Program-made: the position numbers and the translations under genes
Shown: in pieces, positions 1 to 11,200 of the stretch
How positions within the stretch are numbered: the first letter of the stretch is position 1
Layout of the letters: each line of letters starts with the position of its first letter
Notes under the pieces: generated by a model
Seen by the model: the letters and a program-made list of their open reading frames with translations, nothing else
Databases searched by the model: none
What the model was told of the DNA's origin: nothing
Source of the DNA: Bryoerythrophyllum caledonicum
Lineage: Eukaryota > Streptophyta > Bryopsida > Pottiales > Pottiaceae
Direction: 5' to 3'
Assembly (NCBI GenBank): GCA_963971425.1
Contig: OZ020518.1
Span: forward strand, 3,918,263 to 3,982,262
Length of the DNA stretch: 64,000 nt

Positions 1-1089
1 TCTCTTGATAAAGACTTACTATGATGAATGGATCCAGTGTTAGGTTGTGAGGAAATTTATATTCTGAAGATTGACCACCTTCAAGATAATATATTCTTAT
101 TTGCCTAGTAATAAAAATCTAAAGTTACCAATCAGAATCATTATAGATTCCTTTAGTCGAGAGAATTTTGAAGTCCTTGAATGACATCCATAATTTAAAA
201 GAGTAAACAAATAATAGCTGTAAAACCATGGTAAGTTAATTGGAAAGAAGGTGAAAGCAAGTAGGAGATGTCTTGGAAAAGACATGCGGGAGTTTGCTTG
301 AAGATAAGTACACTTCTTTATTGTATTTTTATGCAAATAGGTAGACTTTGGTTTATATATAAATAGCCTAAGATTAATCAATAAATGGCATTCAATTTAT
401 GGCTATTGTCTATTGGACCAAAGCACTGTCTATTTGACTAGGCTATAACCGCCTGAGGGTTATGCCCCTTGATTATTGTCAAGTTGAATCCCTTTATAAC
501 CTGCACTATTAAGGGGTATAATAAGAGTGATGTTACCTTGGGTTTGGATGGAGAGTAATATTGTGTGAAACACCTTATAGAAATATCTACTTTGCAAAAC
601 TACTTGTGACCACTAGTTATATTCAAGGGCTAAACAAAAAGACTTATTTCTGAATTCAAGAAAGGTAGCTTGGGTTGGATGTTTGATTCCAATTTTTTGT
701 ACTACATACACCATTGAGCTTCCGAGACCGTCTTCTCTCTGATGGTCAGAGCATGTCATAAAACCTCTCCAAGGGCACAAGACCGTACTTTTGTGCTCGG
801 TACAGTGTGTGAACCAAGTTGGTTTTCACGCGGGACTCCTCAGTGGACCTACAAGTGATGCCAGTATCAAGGTTAGAAATCTACATATATTGCAATATAA
901 GAAGTATGAAATCAAATGGAAAAATAATGTTGTTGTAATAAAGTGAGTGACTAAAAACTCACTTGTTTATGTCATGCATGACTTGCATGACCAATCCAAT
1001 CCGTCCCCTTGTCTCCAGTACGATACAGTCAACCGCGATGTGCTAGGAGGGGTCAGCTGAATGAAGCCTGGAAATGTGGTTCATCCATG
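1..1089. other. Intergenic, no gene recognised
   Basis: AT-rich sequence with only short open frames. I see no splice-consistent coding signal, RNA gene or terminal repeat. Confidence 0.5.
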
Positions 1090-1626
1090 CTAGAAGCCGG
1101 TGATTGCTGTCCCAAACAAAAAAATTGCATTCTTCATAAAGTTGAGTTCGGGTATTGAACTTACATGGTTTTCAAACACGTCATTCTCCTTCCATAGTGT
1201 TCCAAATTTCAAAATCTCATCCGCGGTGAACTTCGTGCACACTCTGGCCTTATTAGTCGTGGAGACATAAAAAACTACAGCCCCATCTCGATATCCATGA
1301 ATAAATTCATGTTCAAGTTTCACAATGTCGCATGAAAGAGTTGGTCTTACCATTGGCATAGAAACAAGTCTGTACAAGGGGATGCGAAGGCAAAATAGAT
1401 GCTTAGGCTTTATTCTTAGTGAGGAGATTGAAGTCACGGAATCCACTTTCTCGAGACGACGCAAGTCATATTCAAACAACTCCTTCTCTTCATTCTCAAG
1501 ACCTTCATCAACCGGTCCTTCAAATTTACCATCGTCCGCCCGACCTCTAAATTCGGGTTGGGCAGTCTCATCAATTCCCGCAATGCCATCATCAAGGTGC
1601 CCTTGAGATAGAGTCACAGGTGACAC
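1090..1626 (-). CDS. Unrecognised 178-codon open frame
   Basis: An uninterrupted minus-strand frame. The N-terminal third is acidic (many D and E), followed by a mixed hydrophobic/charged part around residues 60-160 that looks like a folded domain. I do not recognise the family and see no signal peptide or membrane segment. It lies alone in a repeat-rich stretch beside decayed transposon and gene fragments, so it may be an exon of a transposon-associated protein or a relic. Both the start codon and the reality of the gene are uncertain. Confidence 0.3.
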   Translation of the reverse strand: MSPVTLSQGHLDDGIAGIDETAQPEFRGRADDGKFEGPVDEGLENEEKELFEYDLRRLEKVDSVTSISSLRIKPKHLFCLRIPLYRLVSMPMVRPTLSCDIVKLEHEFIHGYRDGAVVFYVSTTNKARVCTKFTADEILKFGTLWKENDVFENHVSSIPELNFMKNAIFLFGTAITGF

Positions 1627-2290
1627 ATTTTCTTGCGATTGTCATTACAAAATCATAAATATGAAGATTATTATACAATGAATCATGAGTAGTAAATTTT
1701 ACCATGAATAGACCATGGGGAAAGAATTCATGTCAAGACTCCTCAGCCACTAGTACATACAAATTCCCTCCACAAATTTCAATCTAATTAATTATCTCTC
1801 AAACCATTAAGGAGTAGAAGTAGCAACACAAATCACATCTCTAAATCATAGAAGAGATCATTTTCCCTCACATGAAGACACAACAATGAATGAATAGCCC
1901 TCACAATTATCACCAGTATAATTCTTGATTGAACTCTCTAAGCTTTGACTCCAGAATAAGTCAGTTATATAGAAAGCATGCAATTCTTCAAACGTCATCA
2001 AACATGCACCCTGATTGTGAACATGAAAGAATTCAATTCTTACAATTACAGCTTCAGCAACCTTCTGTGAAGACGAATATCCGGAGACCTCAAGAGCTGG
2101 AGAAACTTAAGCTCCATGAACTGGAACCTTCTGAGGGGGCTCAGATCCATATGAGATAACGTCATCGATTTTCGGAAGCAACTTCTACATTAGAGAATTC
2201 AGATCAGAAAATGAGACAAAGAAAAATAAAAATAATGCACCACAAATCATAAATCACTCTAAATTTGGGGGAAATGGGTCTTGTATAGGA
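1627..2290. other. Intergenic, nothing recognised
   Basis: Short open frames only. A degenerate version of the palindrome that dominates the next 5 kb may lie near 2139. Confidence 0.4.
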
Positions 2291-3906
2291 TGTATCTTGG
2301 ATCTGAGAGACATGCTACAAGGTAGCATAATGTATACTAAAAACAGGTACCGCTGCAACAACTATAATTGAGGTACCAAATTTGAAAGTTCATCAAGCAC
2401 TCCTGCGAACTCTTCTCAGATCCGAGAAGCATGCCTTGCAAAATCCAATATCTTATCACAAATGATCATATTCTACATTTTAGAGGTACTGTTACTAGGC
2501 AAGATTCAAACTTGTTGAGCCTGCAGCTCCAGGTTCACAACACCACTGACATGCAGTCCACATTACAGTTTATGATGTAACCGCCTTTCGTAAGTTATCG
2601 GTACCAAAATCGAGGGTACACCTAATATTGCCTACTCGGGCTACTTCAACAACTCGATCTGAAAGTCCAACCACATGGGCAAAACGAGACGCAGTCATCA
2701 ACTTGAATCTATTGAAAGCATAACCCAACCAGTGGGGCACATATCAAAATTTAAGCTACTGCAGCAAGTGGAGACAAGTGAGATTACACGTACCTTGTCT
2801 GCCCCACCACATCACTCGCGTTACTCCAATACGCCACCATATGTGCAGTGAGAAGAGAGCCTCAATGCACAAACGCAGACGCGGTCGGTACCACATTTTT
2901 GATAGCGGACTGGGAGCCATACAGCCATACAGATCAAAGCTGAAGTACCTCGAGCAAAAGCATGAATACCATCTTGGATCCGAGATGATATTTGATTTTC
3001 TTTGGGTTACCAAGGTTCCATGTTAAGTGAACCAATGAATCCTGGAAAGGTTTAGTTTGCAGGCTAAGGTCTTGTTCGTTAACGCAATGTATCAGGCTCC
3101 TTCAGTTTCAAAGGCGGAAATGACCTGTGCACATCTATAGAGCATATGTCCGAATCCCCGACCAATGATGCAACTGCAAAATATTTTTCTTGTAGAGCAC
3201 AAATGTAATCGTGAATACCTAGGTGACGAGAGCAACCCAAAAAGCCATCTCAGATCCGAGACGTAAGAGATGTTTCCACATGTAAGAGATGTTTGCTCCA
3301 TCGATTAAAGATCCAACTATGTGATATTAATCTGCAACAACAAAAACATTCACAACTAGAGCAGGAATACAAACATGAATCTTTGGTAATTGAAGAGACC
3401 GCTGAAAGCCCTCTCGGACCCGAGACGGTTTTTGCCATAAGCTGCCTCTATCAAGGATTGGCCAATTGATTTTATATGGTTCAGCCTATCGAAGCTATAT
3501 CGGGTCCGGCCAACGTAAACCACCACCGATATCACCACCAACATGACCACCATCATCCCCGGCTTACGGTGGTTGTGCCTATACCAAGCCAGCAAATGCA
3601 GTGTCAACCCGCTCATGCTTGTTGCTGTTGTAGCCATGCAAAAGTCTCTTGGATCTGAGAAGAGTTTTGAGCAACAGATATTCTCGTTTTTCACCGACAG
3701 TGATGACGGCGGGGACCGTCGATCATAGCAAATCCTAGCATTCCAACGTGACTGTAATTCCTCATCCATACCACCCCTACGTCGCAGACAACGTCGCGAC
3801 TGCAATCACTTCTCCCCTGAAGGTGGTATCGGATCCGAGAAGGGTGATCTCACCCCAACATTAAGAGCCAATACTTCACAGGCAGCCAGGCAGCAGCACT
3901 AGCAGC

Positions 3907-4126
3907 TACACTAAAATTGAGAATTAGTGTTAAGCATAGTAAATGATCTAAAATGTTAATAAGTTTTTACTCATGATGAATGTTTTTACCAATGATGTTT
4001 ATATTGATTCCCCTCCTTGAATAGTATCAATAATTGTGCTCATAGTAAAAATCTTCACCTAATGTAAAAACTTATAGCATTTACAAATTAATTAGTGTGG
4101 TTACACTAATTCTCAATACTAGTGTA
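3907..4126. mobile_element. MITE with TA flanks (216 bp)
   Basis: The ends are inverted: the left end reads CACTAAAATTGAGAATTAG and the right end is its near complement. TA lies on both sides (3907-3908 and 4125-4126), which fits a mariner/Stowaway-type target duplication. There is no coding capacity. A related internal sequence is found at 49439-49557, so this is a family. The superfamily assignment rests only on the TA flanks. Confidence 0.65.
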
Positions 4127-4141
4127 GTTAGAGTTCCGTGT

Positions 4142-5024
4142 GAGAGCACCTCCACCGTAGGCTCCCATCCCGACAGACCTGTCAGGTTTGGTGGGTCTGG
4201 AGGAAGGTGCTCCCCCACCGCACTGGTGGAGGCCGCCAAACCGGTCAGGCGGGATGGAGGGAGTTGGGAGCAAGCCTGGAAAAGGAGAGAATATGGCGGG
4301 GGACTGAAAATTTCACCGGGGCTAGGCCACCAATTTGATTCTAGCACGTGGTGGAGCAAGAATGGCTTTGGGAGTGGCTGCCACTGACAGTCCATTCACT
4401 GACGCGTTTTTGCATGGACCCACAGCAGGGCTTTTATTATGAGAGCCAGGTTTCCAGGCCGGATAACCTTGCTCCCGGTTGCGCTGCGCTAGGCGCCCTG
4501 CAGCCCAACCACGGGGCAGGGTTCAGGGCCAAAACCCCGGGCAGTCTCCACCGGGCTGGCGCGTCCCTGGTGGAGGTGCTCTCAGAGCACCTCCACCAGG
4601 GACGCCCCAGCCCGGTGGAGACTGCCCTGGGTTTTGGCCCTGAACCCTGCCATGTGGTTGGGCTGCAGGGCGTCTAGCGCAGCGCCAGCCGGGAGCAAGG
4701 TTATCTGGCCTGGAAACCTGGCTCTCATAATAAAAGCCCTGCTGTGGGTCCATGCAAAAACGCGTGAGTGAATAGACTGTCAGTGGTAGCCACTCCCACA
4801 GCCATTGTTGCTCCACCACGTGCTAGAACCAAATTGGTGGCCTAGCCCCGGTGAAATTTTCAGTCCCCCGCCATATTCTCTCCTTTTCCAGGCTTGCTCC
4901 CAACTCCCTCCATCCCGCCTGACCGGTTTGGCGGCCCCGACCAGCGCGGTGGGGGAGTACCTTCCTCCAGACCCACCAAACCTGACAGGTCTGCCGGGAT
5001 GGGAGCCTGCGGTGGAGGTGCTCT
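4142..5024. mobile_element. Near-perfect 883-bp palindrome: two 441-bp elements tail to tail
   Basis: Positions 4142-4582 and 4584-5024 are inverted copies of each other around one central base (4583). The arms are the same length and differ only at scattered substitutions. Each arm has its own short inverted ends, GAGAGCACCTCCACC and its complement, so each arm looks like a complete MITE and the whole like a head-on dimer. No transposase is encoded; open frames inside are incidental. The low arm divergence suggests a recent origin or conversion between arms. The ends recall the GAGCA-type termini of some plant Harbinger-like MITEs, but this is from memory. The palindrome interrupts the 14-bp palindrome array. 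Confidence 0.85.
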
Positions 5025-6480
5025 GAAGGTGTTAAAATATCCAGCCAGGCAGAGTTCACCGTTTATGTCATGCATAATTCTCCCCACGAAGGTGTTATCG
5101 GATCCGAGAAGGGTGATCTCACCCCAACATCCAGAGCGAATACTTCCCAGGCAGCTAGGTAGCAGCAATTCGGGGGCTTCACTCGCAAGAGTACCGAGGA
5201 GCTCTTCATCCAGAGCTTCGTGGAGTGCAGTTCCAAGGTGTCACTGTCGTCGTCGCCGGTCGAGAAGAACTTGAGTCTCTTGCAGCTCACGGAGGTCGAC
5301 AAATATACTCGCGAGGACAACGAGGAGCTCTTCAGTTCCTGGGTCTCTGCGGGCGCTCAGCACCAGGTGCATTTTTTCCCCATTATCATTCTTTTGCTAG
5401 ATCTTCCGGAGCAACCCTAAGACACCGACGCCCTCCGTCTGACGCATCTTCAATTGTCGCACTTTCCCCTCAAAGTCCCTCGGTCGGCTGCCTTTGTGTG
5501 ATTCTCTTATGAGAAGGTTGACATTGCTTGTAATAGGGAATAAGAATTTACTGGGCCCCCATATGACTGAGAAACCAACCCTCCTCCGAATCCATCACAT
5601 CATCCCCCATTATTGATACCAGCAGGGGGCAGTATCCGGGTAGGCGCCACCGTCCTTTCAGCTGCGCCCGAGTAGTTCATTCATTAAGGCAGGTATGCAG
5701 CTTGACCGGTTATCTGAGTTCTGGTGCGAGACCGAGTATTCAACACGATACATGGGCCAAAATTGACGGGCTTGTAGGGTACGTGTGCTCGTAAGTTAGA
5801 ACCGTCCCCACATTTCTTATTCCTCCAGTTGCCGCGAAGTACTCACCAACCATCCATCCGGCTTAAATCTCATCCCTTCACACCATCCCGTTCCCGAGAG
5901 TCCACAATAGAAGGCTCCGTCGACGACTAGGCCCTCGCCACGAGTCCCGCCAAGGTAAACAAACCTGGTGAATCTTTCACTCCATACCGACTGCGTCCCC
6001 CAAGGCCAACACCAGACCACCACAACATCAGGGAGGTTCTTATATATCCAAAACCACCACCGCCTTTGGAGAGTGTCGGGTGAGCTGGCGGCCATTCGCA
6101 AGCAATAGAACAACTTCAACAGGCAGAAGACAGAAGGCTACTTCTCCACGAGAGAGAGACTGGAGAGCGTCCGACCTTCACTTTTTCGTAGACAGTGACG
6201 ACGTTGACCACCGATCACTACGAATCCACGCATTCCAACCTGAATGTATAACCCGGCCCAGACTACCCCTACATCGCAGTCACCGTCGCTACTGCAGACA
6301 CTTCTTCCCGTGAAGGTGTTGTCGGATCCGAGATGGCACCACCTCACCCCAACCTCACCGGTGGGGTTCCAACTTGAATGTATAATCCAGTGCTTTCAAC
6401 CTCAATCACTTGCACTGATCCTGATATATTGTTCTCACCTGGTCAAGATGGTCGATTGACGACTCTTCACACTGCAAGTC
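5025..6480. other. Repeat mosaic between palindrome and GH3 fragment
   Basis: GC-richer sequence containing two copies of the 14-bp palindrome (5096 and 6320) and copies of the TTCCAACCTGAATGTATA module. Several open frames exist on both strands, but none shows a family I recognise or a consistent exon structure. Confidence 0.4.
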
Positions 6481-7150
6481 ATGGTGCCCTACCTCTACGC
6501 TCCGTTCATCTGCAACATGAAGACGCTCGTGGCAGAAAAGAAAATCCCCGTGCCGCGGATCGACGACGCCGTGACCCGCATCCTCAGGGTGAAGTTCCAA
6601 ACAGGCCTCTTCGACCACCCGTTTGCCGATCCGTCGATTGAAGCATCCGTCGGCGCAGCAGTAAGTTTCTTGACAATACTACAGTATTCTATATTACTTA
6701 CGAGTCACCTCTAAGATATCACGCTCTGATTCTCATGCTCCTACAGGTGCACAAGACAATAGCATGAGAAGCCGTCCAAAAATCCCTCGTCCTCCTGGAA
6801 AACGGAAAACCAGCAACCCCACCTCTCCTCTCCTCTTGCTCCGCAAGGACGCGCCAAAGATCTTCGTCGTCGGCGACCACGCCAACGATATAGGCCTGCA
6901 GTGCGGCGGCTGGACGATCACATGGCAGGGAGCATCACGCCCGGCACCACCATCGTGCATGGCATCCAATAGGTCGTCTCCCCCGCCACCCAAGTCGTCT
7001 ACGACCCTGCACCGAAGCTAGGCTCCGCGAAAGCAGGCTACAGCTACGCCGTCGTCGTGGTGGGCGAGCCGCTGTACACTGAGTTCATGGGAGACAACCT
7101 CAACAACCTCGCACTCGAGGCATACCAAGAGCAGATGCTCACCGATGCAT
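6481..7150 (+). pseudogene. Glycoside hydrolase family 3 (exo-beta-glucanase/beta-glucosidase) fragment
   Basis: The first exon (6481-6660) encodes a typical plant GH3 stretch, including [24 protein letters not shown] and [12 protein letters not shown] phase-0 intron follows (6661-6746, GT..AG). The next exon continues with [14 protein letters not shown], then [10 protein letters not shown], then YAVVVVGEPLYTE and GDNLNNLAL, motifs known from the end of the first and start of the second domain of plant GH3 enzymes. The reading is broken by a stop shortly after the second exon begins, at least two frame changes, and another stop before the YAVVVVGE part. The catalytic nucleophile region and both gene ends are missing. 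The fragment kept its intron, so it moved as DNA rather than cDNA. It lies between two copies of the 14-bp palindrome (6320 and 7305), which suggests capture by, or insertion into, that repeat unit. Confidence 0.85.
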
Positions 7151-7483
7151 GTGCAGATGTTGCATGCATGAACACGATGTATAACTCGGGGAGTTTCAAC
7201 CTGAATGTATATCCCGGCCCAGATAACAACGTAGAATCCTTCATAGGCAGGCAGGCAAGTAGCAGCACCAACAGCCACTTCCCCCGAAAGGGAGAGAACT
7301 GTTTTCTCGGATCCGAGATAAGTTCAGAGCCACCGATTGAGATCCCAGTTCTGTTGACCAGATCCCTCAAATCCGAGCAAACTTACATAAATTCCACACA
7401 ACGAAGAGATAGAATGATGAGTTTTAGCACACCTTAGTCCGTTTGATTGTCCTCCCCATCTTCAAACTCACGTCATCGTTGGC

Positions 7484-8920
7484 TTGGTCGTCTGGCTCCC
7501 CCCTCAACCAACTCTGGGTACTCCTCATCGCTTTGTCATTCTCCAAAACATTCTGCACGGAATCCCTCATCGTCAGGGAAATCCTCACAACCCTTGCCGC
7601 AACCCTCAATTGCAACTCTCTCTGACCCTAAGCCGCCAACAAAGACGAAATAAAATCTTCAGTGAGTGGTGTCTCCCTATATTGGGCAAATCGAAACAGG
7701 GGTTTGCAATTCTTCGTCACAGGTTTGGAGTCCATCCATTTGGATTTAGGACCTGCGCCTTCAGAACTCCATATTATATTCTTGAAGGTGAGGAAGTATT
7801 TGGTTCTTTGAAACAAAAGATAGATCTTCCTCTTGGTTGCAATGAAGACTCCCATAGACCTGACAAGATCAAATTTTCTCTTCCACGTGTTCAAATTAGG
7901 CAAGGATCATCAAGTCATCTTAAGGACGCTATTCCAGGACTTGGAGTACATGCGGAGAGAGATGAAGATCAACATGCCGCATGTGAAGAGGTAGAGACAA
8001 ATGTTGTTGCACCTCTAAAGATACATGTGACTGCCGTCTAAGAAACTGCATGCGATGAGACTGAATGGCACATAGCAAGATTGCCTAAGGCTTCAGCCAA
8101 AGCATGTTTTGCCCAACATGCAATCACGAAGAGAAAATGTACTGCAAAGATTGTCCAAGATGGAAGGAACCTGGAATATTGCGGCTCCCACATGTATTGG
8201 AATGATGCATAATTACCAGAAGAACCGGCAACAGCGTATACAATTATTCTTCTCCAACGATAATATTGAAAGGTGCGTCAAGGTTACCAGATGCAAGTGG
8301 GTGGTGTCAAAACCAGTTGTGCTAGAGGTTTGGCCAGTGAAGATGGGTACTAACCTATCTACTTCTAAAATTCTTTCACTACAAAATGTAGGATTTCAAC
8401 TTCAGCCACGTGCTGCAATATCGCCTCGAAGATTATTCGAAGGTCAGCGGATTTCGGTCGATTTGTCCGGATATACTCTTCTGGAATTCCCTAATGATCA
8501 TTCCAAGCTCACGTTTGAATTTTATTTTGTAGGAATGCAAAAGTTCCTTCAACGAAACAAACAAATGGTTGTGCATCCGCCATTTTGGTCAGAGGCAGTC
8601 TCCGCCGATTGGCCATGATACCTATCCCAGCTATTGGATGCATTGTTACGTTTCACTCCGGAATTCCTCCAAAAATTGAACAGTAGTCCATCACTGTTGG
8701 ACCGTTCCCCACTTGTTCTTGTCCATTCTATCAAGAAATGATGAAAAAATCTCTAGGTGAGCAAGGGTTGTGGACAAATCGTAAGCACTTGTATTACATC
8801 TTCATTGTGAACTGTGGATTATACTTTGATATTGATGTTTTTATACATGCTCCAAGTCTCAGTTTTAAGAAGATCAAGCGCATTCTTGAGAGCGATCTAC
8901 TTAGCCATTCTATTTCTTAA
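7484..8920 (+). pseudogene. Decayed gene ending in a SWIM-type zinc finger
   Basis: One frame runs through this stretch with several stops. It is open from 7484 to 8041, continues with a KACFAQHAITKRKC segment, is much interrupted between about 8210 and 8590, and ends with a C-terminal block. That block reads PTCSCPFYQEMMKKSLGEQG, then a KHLYYIF motif and FIHAPSLSFKKIKRIL. The CxC...KHL spacing resembles SWIM zinc fingers (CxCx(n)CxH), which are common in MULE-type transposases and transposon-derived plant proteins. The Cys expected just before KHL is Arg here, so the finger would not bind zinc normally. I infer a dead transposon-related gene. The upstream part is unrecognised. Confidence 0.55.
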
Positions 8921-10318
8921 GGTTTCCTATGCCATTAAGCAATTTTGTATTCCAGTTTTTAAACATGCAGTAAAGATGTAATGAGACTAAAAGGGCCACT
9001 ACAAGGTTTTACCTATTCTATTGTGGATTATGTCATATCTTGATTTGTACAAATTTCAGTCTTGAATTAGGATAATCTCCCTTAACCTATGGTTAACTAT
9101 AATTTATATATGATAAGGTTCAAATTCTTGTTACTCTAAATCTACTTCGATGAACCCAATATATGATTTATAATTAAAATATCTCTACGGTGATAGGTCC
9201 TTTTCTTTACTAAAATTAATAATAGGGATTTTTTTAATAATATAACATAATAAATTAATCCTAAATCCTAAAAATAGTATATAATTTCTGCTCTAGGCTC
9301 ACCACTCACCGCTCTAGGCTCGCAAAATAGCGCCGCTCTCTTTTTGAGTGACGTATGCTCCTCTAAACAATGTTGATTTTCATTTACTGCGGCAACCTTT
9401 TCATACACTAATTGTCCACAAGTAAAAAAAATTATTCCAATTTTTACAGCTATTCACATATAGTATCATGTTTCACATATAGTGTAGTGTTGTGTCCTTA
9501 CACTAATTGTATTTCTTACATTTAGTGTAAGGGTTCGTATTTAGTGTAGACTACACTAAATGCAATGTTTAGTGTAGTGCTAAATGCCAACATGGTAAAA
9601 AGTAATAATAATAAAAAATTACAGAAATTGACAATTAGTGTTCAATTTGACATTAGTAGGGTACATGCATTTAGCATCAAAGTTTGTATTTAGTGTTGCA
9701 AACACTAATGATCATCTTTAAACACAATATTTGTGAAAACGTCACATGGCATATGAAAATGTCACAAATGATGATCAACATAGTATTCGTGAAAACGTCA
9801 CAATTGAATACAATTGAGACCAACCAAAAATAGACATACAAGGAAATTCTCATGAATCATTTGTAAAAATCAAAATAATTACATTAACTTATCGTTGATG
9901 TTTTGCAGGTGAGGTCAAATCCAATTGGCATGCCCTAAAAAAATTAAAAAATGTAGCATGCGCATATGACGTTTTCACAAATACTCTAAATTTAGCATAC
10001 TTGATAGTACATATGGTATATAGATACTGACTTTATACGAATACTGACGTTATATGGATACTGACGAGATATGGAGACTGACGGAATATAGATGCTAACG
10101 GTATATGGATGCCTTGCTGAAGCCTGTCGAGGCTGCTTGTGAGAGGCAAGAACCTTTGTCGTCGGAGAGAGACAGAGAGAGCGGCATTGATGGCAAGGTC
10201 GCGAGGGGCAGTAGTTTCGAGTGCATCGTTGGATTCCGGATTGCGATGAAGCTCATGGAGGCAGCAATGGTAGCGGGAGAAGGAGAGAGAGCGTGAACGG
10301 GAGGTTTTAGGCAACGCC
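8921..10318. other. AT-rich intergenic with simple repeats
   Basis: Many direct and inverted copies of TTTAGTGTA-like words lie between about 9470 and 9720. A degenerate tandem repeat of about 18 bp (core ATATGGATACTGACG) occupies about 10012-10115. The last 200 bases before 10319 are GC-rich and would be the promoter/5' leader of the CPSF100-like first exon. No other gene is seen. Confidence 0.5.
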
Positions 10319-11023
10319 ATGGGGACGAGCGTGCAGGTGGCGCCGTTGTGCTACTTGTTGCAGGTGGACAGATTCCGCTTCCTACTCGATTGCGAATGGA
10401 CTGATAGCTTTGACCTGGCGCTTCTCGAGCCTCTTAAGAGGTCCGCGTTCTTGTAACCTAGGTTGCCGTTTTTTTTGAGGTCGCGGTGCGCTTGATCGAA
10501 TTTATGTTGCAGACATTGTGACTGTTTATTGATTAATTTGAGTTGGAGTCTCCGCAATTAGGTTGTGTGAATTTGAGGTTGCGGCGGAGGAAGTTATGAT
10601 TGAATTCTCTTTGTTCAAGGCTTGTTGAGAAATTCAAGGTTTAGCTTTGTATAGTTTTTTTGTGACATTTTTGTATATGTTCGTCATTCCGATCCTACGT
10701 GGTTGTAGTTGACGTAGAGTTTTTATTACTTCATTGCTGAGGTCAATCGAGTTGCAAACCTAGCAAAATTAATATCAGTCTCGGAAATGCATTGAGTTGG
10801 AGATAATCATACTACTAAAATCACAAGCCCCCCTGAAAAGGTCAATTGTACTTTTACTTTTATTTTACTTTTACTTTTACTGTAGCTTTTTAGAGAGCCG
10901 TTTTGAAATTTGAACGTTGGGTTTGTGGGTGTATGCAATTTCAAGTGTATGTTTCAATTTGTGCTTACCCAAAACATATATGAAATTCTTGATTACAATA
11001 TTGAAGCTCTTGATTACACTTTT

Positions 11024-11200
11024 GAGTTGTGAATTAGAAATTGCAAATTGTGAGTAGTGAAATCAAAATTGTGAGTTGTGAGTTGTGAAATTGGAAGTTG
11101 GAAGTTGGAGTTTGGAGTTGGAGTTGGTTGATGTGATCTTGGAGGTTGGAAGTTGAAAGTTGGAGTTAGAGTTGGAGTTGAAGTTGCAAAGTTCAAGAAA
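11024..11200. repeat. Low-complexity GAAGTTGGAGTT-like repeats in the Helitron leader
   Basis: Irregular direct repeats of GTTGTGA and GTTGGA words fill this stretch. They are part of the noncoding 5' region of the Helitron. Confidence 0.7.

Larger units (their letters stand above)
2295..7318. repeat. Dispersed array of a 14-bp palindrome, consensus TCTCGGATCCGAGA
   Basis: Ten copies with zero to two mismatches start at 2295, 2414, 2972, 3248, 3412, 3647, 3827, 5096, 6320 and 7305; the last is a perfect palindrome. Most mismatches are C/T or G/A and keep the dyad recognisable. Two longer diverged duplications carry the motif: about 3688-3870 resembles 6178-6350, and about 3815-3905 resembles 5080-5170. 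A second shared module, TTCCAACCTGAATGTATA, lies near 6235, 6368 and 7194. By my estimate a 14-mer with up to two mismatches should occur far less than once in 5 kb. I noticed no copy elsewhere in the window. The array could be transposase-binding subterminal repeats of a large element or a decayed complex satellite; neither is proved. Confidence 0.8.

Noticed and set aside
4081-5274. Several Pro/Gly-rich frames in the 4-5 kb palindrome
   Set aside because: Mirror-image GC-rich noncoding MITE sequence; the frames repeat in both arms and show no family.
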